Assembly: GCA_963971225.1 (NCBI GenBank)
Contig: OZ020268.1
Span: 10,149,532-10,213,531, forward strand
Direction of reading: 5' to 3'
Source: Melieria omissa
Taxonomy: Eukaryota; Arthropoda; Insecta; Diptera; Ulidiidae
Length of the DNA stretch: 64,000 nucleotides
Of the stretch, positions 58,519 to 64,000 are shown piece by piece. How positions within the stretch are numbered: position 1 is the first letter of the stretch; every line of letters begins with the position of its first letter. A program made the position numbers and the translations under genes. The notes below the pieces were generated by a model. The model had not been told where the DNA came from. It did no database searches and saw only the letters and a program-made list of their open reading frames with translations.

Positions 58519-59890
58519 ATAAAACTAAAAACTAACTAAATAAATATCTCAACAAAATTAAAAACTCAATAAAACAACAAATTCAATAAAACTATAAATA
58601 AAAAAATAAATTACTCAGTTAAACTATATCTCAATAAAACTAAAAACTCCATAAAACTAAAAACTCAATAAACCTAAAAAATGCAATTAAACTAAAAATT
58701 GTCTAAAAACACAATAAAACTCAAAACCCTATTAAACTTTTCACTCAATGAAACTAAATACTCAATAAAAGATACAAATCAATGAAACTAAAAACTCAAA
58801 AAATTAAAAACACAAAACTCAATAAAAAACTAAGTAAAACCAAAAAATCAATAACTCAGTAGCTTAATAAAACAAAAACTCAATAAGACTAAAGACTCAA
58901 GAAAACTTATGTCAGCAAAACTCAATAAAACTCAAAACCTTATTAAACTTTTAACTCAATGAAACTAAAAAGTCAATAAAATAAAAACTCAATAGAATAC
59001 AAACTCAATAAAACTCACAACCCAATGTAACTAAGAACTCAGTAAAATTAAAAACGCTAAACTCAATAAAAAAAAACGCAATGAAACGTAAAACCCAATA
59101 TCTCAGTATCTCAATAAAACTACAACCCAATAAGTCTAAATACTCCAGAAAACTTATGTCAATAAAACTCAAAACTCAATAAAACTCAAAACTCAATAAT
59201 ATTCTAAACTCAATAAAACTCAAAACTCAGTAAAATTCAAAACTCAATAAAACTCAAAACTCAATAAAATTCAAAACACAATAAAACTTTTAACTCAATG
59301 AAACTAAAAACTCAATTGAATAAAAACTCAATAAAACTTACAACTCAATGAAACTAAAAACTCAATCAAATTAAAAACACAAACCTTAATAAACAGAAAC
59401 CTCAATAAAACTTAATACTCAACAATTAAGTAACTCAATAAAACTAAAACTCAATAAGTCTAAAGACTGAAGAAAACTTATAAGTGAGTAAAACTCAAAA
59501 CTCATTAAAACTCTATAAAATTCAAAACCTAATAAAACGTTTAGCTCAATGAAACTAAAAACTCAATTGAATAAAAACTCAATAAGACTTTTAACTCAAT
59601 AAAACTTATAACTGAAAAAAATCAATAAAACTTAAAACTCAGTTCAACTTAAACCCAATCAATCAGTAACTCAATAAATCAATAAAAATAAATTGAGTTT
59701 ATTATTTATTGATAAATCAATAGTATTAAATAAATTGGGTTTTATTTTTATTGATCAATTAATAAAAATAAATTTAGTTTTATTTTTATTGATTTATTGA
59801 GTTACTGATTGATTGAGTTTTCAGTTTTGAGTTCCTAAAACTTAATAAATCTGAAAATTCAATAAAACTAGGAACTCTCAATAAAACCGT
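58519..59890. repeat. array of the short motif ACTCAATAAAACT
   Basis: Well over fifty irregular copies of an 11-13-bp motif (AAAACTCAATAAA with variants CTCAATGAAAC and ACTAAAA) fill the stretch. A longer higher-order phrase (ACTCAGTAACTCAATAAAAC ... GTCTAAAGACTCAAGAAAAC) recurs near 58860, 59100 and 59440, suggesting a period of about 240-340 bp. Confidence 0.85.
59651..59820. repeat. near-perfect inverted repeat within the ACTCAATAAA array
   Basis: The 40-bp arms at 59651-59690 and 59781-59820 match at 39 of 40 positions when inverted. The 90-base interior carries further inverted copies (AATAAATTGGG, TTTATTTTTATTGAT). The array motif thus flips strand here and flips back after about 59830. 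Confidence 0.9.
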
Positions 59891-62800
59891 ATAACTAATA
59901 ACTTCTTTCTGAAACTGTGTTCTTAAAGTTTTGGTAAACTTGTTGAAACAGTTTAAAAATGTCTGAGTTTTTAAAAACTATCGAAAACTAACCATAGTCC
60001 TTACCACAGTCCTAAATCATTGAGCTCAATCCTGCTTTTTGTTGTGGTATCGAAGTCAATATTCACTGCTACAAATAATTTCTTTCTTTAACGCAGAGAA
60101 TGAGTACTGAGATGAGTTAGATTTTTACCAGATTTTTGTTAACTAAATCGAACTTTTGTTTGAGGATTTGCTTTAACAGAAAGCTGATTCTTTCTTCTCA
60201 TTAATATTGTCATGAATTCTTAGAGCAGCCCAACTTATTCTGAACCTTTCTTTCGAATACATCACACATCACATTACACTCCATTCAACGTGCAGTTAAA
60301 CAGTTCTTCTGTCAGTCAATTCAGCAAAACATATAATTGATCTAAATATGTCGCAACTTTGGCATTTAAATCACAATTTCCATATTGTCAATTGTCAGCA
60401 CAATAACAACAACCAAACCAGTATAAGCAATGATGTCGCCATCAACAACAACAACAACAACAACAACATCTATTATGACAATAACAACGGCATAAAGCAT
60501 AATGCGCTTACAAGGATGCAAACAAGCAACAAACACACAAATACACAAACAACTGCTTTCAGTGTGTGTGTGTGTGTGTGTGTATAAACAATTGAGCGGA
60601 TATGCATTTGTCTTGTAACGGTGTTTGTCAACGGATATCCGTGTATGCACAGACAACCAGTCAGTCGTACGAATACAACCGACCAACCAGCCACAGCCGC
60701 AGCTGCAGCCCGACCACAGCGAGGCAACAGGCAACAAGCTTTGTGATTTGCAAAACGGCTTCAATCAAGTCAGTGTGTCAGTGTTAGCCGGTTTGTCAGT
60801 CAGTATGTTGATGTGTGGAAAATATGCGCTGCATACTCGTGTGTGTGCATATTAATATGATTTGTTGTTGTTGTTGTTTTGGTTGCATTGTGCTGTTTGC
60901 ATGTAAAATGCCAACAATTGTGCTTCATTTCCAGGGCACATAAACGTTGCATTCATTGTTCGGGAAATGAACAAAAATGTTAAGCAAAAACTTGTTTTAA
61001 ATTTAACATATTGGAAAAAAGTAATGGTAGAGTTTTTGTTGTTGCTTTTACTGTAATTTGCTGTCAATTATGGCACAAAGGATGCAATTTTACGCGCAGA
61101 TACCAAAGGTTTTTATGGCAACAACTTGACAGCTGCGAGTCAGATCTGCGGACCAAAATTACCGAAGGGAAGAGAAAAGATTGCGCTGTTTTAAATAAAA
61201 AATTAATGTAGTAAATGTTACAATATGGCTTTAACAACTAACCACTTAATATATCTTTCCCCTTCGAAGAAAACTTCTGATGACTTCTGTTTTGTTTTCT
61301 AAAACATACAAAGTCCTCTCCTTCTGTACTGTTCACTGTATCTGCATCAGAATGCGCAAGAATGTGATTTCAGCGCATTGCCACGCCCCCTAAGCCAATA
61401 ACAACATATTTCCTACTATGGCCGCATACACAATTTCGTGTTTAATGTCCACTGACATTAACAGTCGCTGCCAGTTGCTCAACAAATAACTGAAATTATT
61501 TCCTTCTGGCCAGTTAACTGCAAATAAGTGCAAATACAACACAACACCAACAACAAATACTAACAAATATACATAAAAGCAGCGGTTCCAAGTTGCCTGT
61601 AACCGTGCAATTTGCGTAAATTTACCGCAGTGCACGTGCAGTCGTGTACCCATGCATATTTATGCGCTGACTGTAGGGTGCAGTGATTTGCAAAACGGCT
61701 GCAATTATTTAAGTTGGCCAGGAAAAGGCAAACTGCGACGTTCATTCAGTCACTTTACATGCATACAGTGTGCTCATTTTCCCCTCAATCGGCAGTCGGA
61801 ACGCAATGCCGGCTGTCGCCTGATTATCCTGCGGCAACTCTGCCTTGCTTAAGGCACCTTGACTTGGCGCTGCCGCTAATGTTTACCTTCATCTAAGCCA
61901 CACACACGTATATACACATACAACCATTTCAGCACGCATACATTTGCACCTGATTACCTTTATTCAACCTCCCCCTCCCCCTTCATACTTAAGCTGCTTC
62001 TGTGCTCTGACCGCTTGCTGGCTCTGACTGTTTGAATTCTAATTACCGATTTATTCATTAACCCAACGCACGCACCCGACCACACACTGCTCTCACATTT
62101 AACAATAGCTGCCGCTGCTTAACGTTGTTGTAATTGTTTTGGCCATTGTTGCTGCAAGTGCGTGGAACAACGCTTGGCAGCAACACGTCTTCAACTTAAA
62201 GCGATAATTTTGCGCCCTACCCCCCGTTGTATGTGTGTTCTACTTAAACATGTATGTATGTGTGTTCCACATACACACATGAATATTTATACACACACAC
62301 ACATGTATGCATAGCTGTGGCCATGTATTCATGTGTGTGTTTGCGGCTTTCTGTTTGTTGTGGTCACCGCTGGTGTTGGCGTTGCGCATCGAAAAGACGC
62401 TCATTAACATTCTTCAGTTTCGCCTCGGCTTGTCGCATCGAAGCGTTCACACATTGCACGCTTGCGGTTAGCAATGCGCCATTGCGCACACCAATACACA
62501 TTTGCATAAATGTGCGTATGTATGAGTATCATTTATTTGTATACGAGCTTGAAATTCAAATGTGAGTAGTGAGAGTGCAAAACTCTTGTTGGCTTTCGAT
62601 TTAATAATTCGCTGTCAATTGTTTTGCATTTCTTCTAAATTTGTTGACTGGGAAGAAGAGTAGCAGGTTGTATTCAAATCAATTGAACAGGCCGTATTTG
62701 TACAAGAAGGTTGAAGTAGCTGGGCAACATCTAGAACAGTCTAGGAGATCTCGCGAAGTTAGACTTCGTAAGAAGCTCAAACTGGTTCAATGAATAAGCA

Positions 62801-64000
62801 GTTTCAAGTTCGATTGTTTGTGGCATCAAAATGCACAGAGATTCGTTTCATAAACAAAATTCAAAAAATGTATAGTGTCAGAATTTAATGATTTTGATGG
62901 TAAAATTTGAAAGGTAAAACTCTAACTAAGAAAATCCCAAAAACTATGTGCAAAGTTTAAACTTTTTTCACAAAAAAATGCAAACACATATTTTCTTTTG
63001 TCGCGTAAAAAAAATTTTAAAAATACATGGTTAGCAAAAAGTTGCCAAAAATTTGCGTTGACTTTACTTTTAATTCAAAATATTTTTCTGAATTAAAAAT
63101 CTGAAAATTGGCAAAACTTAGAGGAAAATATCTAAAAAGAATGTGAAAGTATGTTCCTGCATTTTTTTAATTTTAAGAAGTATTCTTTCTTTGTCGAATA
63201 GTGTAATTATATCCTCCGATATCTTCTGATCTCAGAAAATAATTCGATTTGAAACAACACCTACATCTACACACCTATTTTTCGGCAAAATTTATTTTTT
63301 CATCCCTAAAAGTATGCAATCAGCATGAAAAATTGAGAAAACTGCAAAAAAACAAATCATACGTGTATTATTATCGTTTTTATTGCAAAACTAAAGGGTC
63401 CTAAGAAAATTTCAGTTACTCTTTGCAATTAGCAATGTTAACGTTAGCGATTAAATGTCAAATCTGAAAAATCTAGCCAACACACTCGTTGCTATAGCTC
63501 ACCAAAATGACGAAAATTGCAAGTTTAAGTCTCAGACCTTGCCAAACTACAAAAGTTTAAGAAAAACAAAATGGAGATTTCTATTCAGCAGGCCATGATG
63601 AACTTGTATACCATTTTATGAAAGACGGACCACTCCTTCTAATTTTGTTCCGTGGTTGTATGGAGTCGAATCACTGTGCAATGGGATTTCATGACCTAAG
63701 TGGGCTCCGCCTCTGAGCAGCCACTCTTTCCTATGATCAGTGGCGCACGCATGATTTTGTTTCGGGGGAAGGGTTTCGTGTAACTTGTGTTGTAAACTTT
63801 GAAATAGAATAAAATTTAGATGTATGAATCTTTAGACTGAGATCCAAAACATGTATATGTTTTCCCTACTTGACATATTTTGCTCCTGAAAGTTCCAAAT
63901 ATAAAATTTAGTTTAAAGGAGACAATTTTTCTCTTTCATTTGATACCAATATCTTTATCATTGTACTACCGCAAATATAAAAACAAAATATTTGAAATGT
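59891..64000. other. noncoding DNA, no gene recognised
   Basis: CAA/AAC triplets are at 60440-60475, (GT)n at 60562-60583, GTT at 60864-60880 and (CA)n near 62291-62302. Short frames such as 60348-60587, 60366-60764 and 62254-62565 follow these repeats. The interval 62640-63990 is AT-rich without structure apart from the MITE end at 63738. Confidence 0.45.
63738..63775. mobile_element. hAT MITE end, CAGTGGCGCAC subfamily
   Basis: CAGTGGCGCACGCATGATTT followed by a GGGGGAAGGG block matches the left ends at 43355 and 44756. No opposite end was found before the window stops, so this is a partial or decayed copy. Confidence 0.45.

Noticed and set aside
1..64000. CRISPR arrays, operons, bacterial-type signals
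   Set aside because: The sequence is clearly animal nuclear DNA. The tandem arrays have no unique spacers between identical short repeats.

Overview
The window looks like gene-poor, AT-rich DNA from a higher fly (Brachycera). A tephritid fruit fly is my best guess. The grounds are the ubiquitous CAA/GTT triplet tracts, the CA/GT microsatellites, an R1-clade-type LINE, a mariner, and a hAT element whose ends resemble hobo. The organism is an inference; no host protein was recognised that would fix it. I found no convincing host protein-coding gene. Nearly all long open frames lie in simple-sequence DNA or tandem arrays. The two best gene-like signals are weak: a 43-codon ORF with a fly-type start context in CAA-rich leader-like DNA (18770-18901), and a TATA-box plus short ORF (about 48512-48767). 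The window may be intergenic or part of a very large intron.

Transposable elements are the best supported features. They are: a 5'-truncated LINE in a GT/CA microsatellite (15604-16855); a mariner with intact ends but a large internal deletion and a nonsense codon (54013-54750); two solo LTRs of one family, both flanked by ATAT (33144-33546 and 36993-37451); a hobo-like hAT element with an exact 8-bp target duplication (38616-39290); two very short hAT MITEs with exact 8-bp duplications (39323-39461 and 49385-49540), plus three relatives; and several TTAA-flanked piggyBac-like non-autonomous elements in at least three families. There are also foldback elements (10446-10768, 50414-50988) and an unclassified element built of internal tandem repeats (51025-52932).

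Tandem repeats dominate the rest. The largest is a 5.4-kb array of the pentamer CTAAA (22646-28050), with 1,043 consecutive perfect copies bordered by CTGAA variants. A second pentamer array (AAAAT/GAAAT) is at 32561-33045 and a 9-bp array at about 49783-50385. Degenerate AT-rich minisatellites with units of about 60-190 bp occupy 6741-7090, 20960-22075, 38320-40055 (73-bp units), 41625-42690, 44890-46570, 47599-47922, 51165-51920, 52105-52800 and 56740-57700. An 'aactcaataaa' array (58519-59890) contains a strand-switching palindrome.

Layout: 1-5.4 kb is unannotated DNA. 5.4-14.1 kb holds piggyBac-like MITEs and a foldback. 14-17 kb holds the LINE. 18.3-20.7 kb is CAA-rich, leader-like DNA. 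21-28 kb is tandem repeats and satellite. 31-40 kb is a stack of nested elements. 40-53 kb is minisatellites, MITEs and foldbacks. 54 kb holds the mariner. 55-64 kb is low-complexity DNA. The elements do not form a pathway. The interest lies in their nesting order, target choice and the density of tandem arrays.
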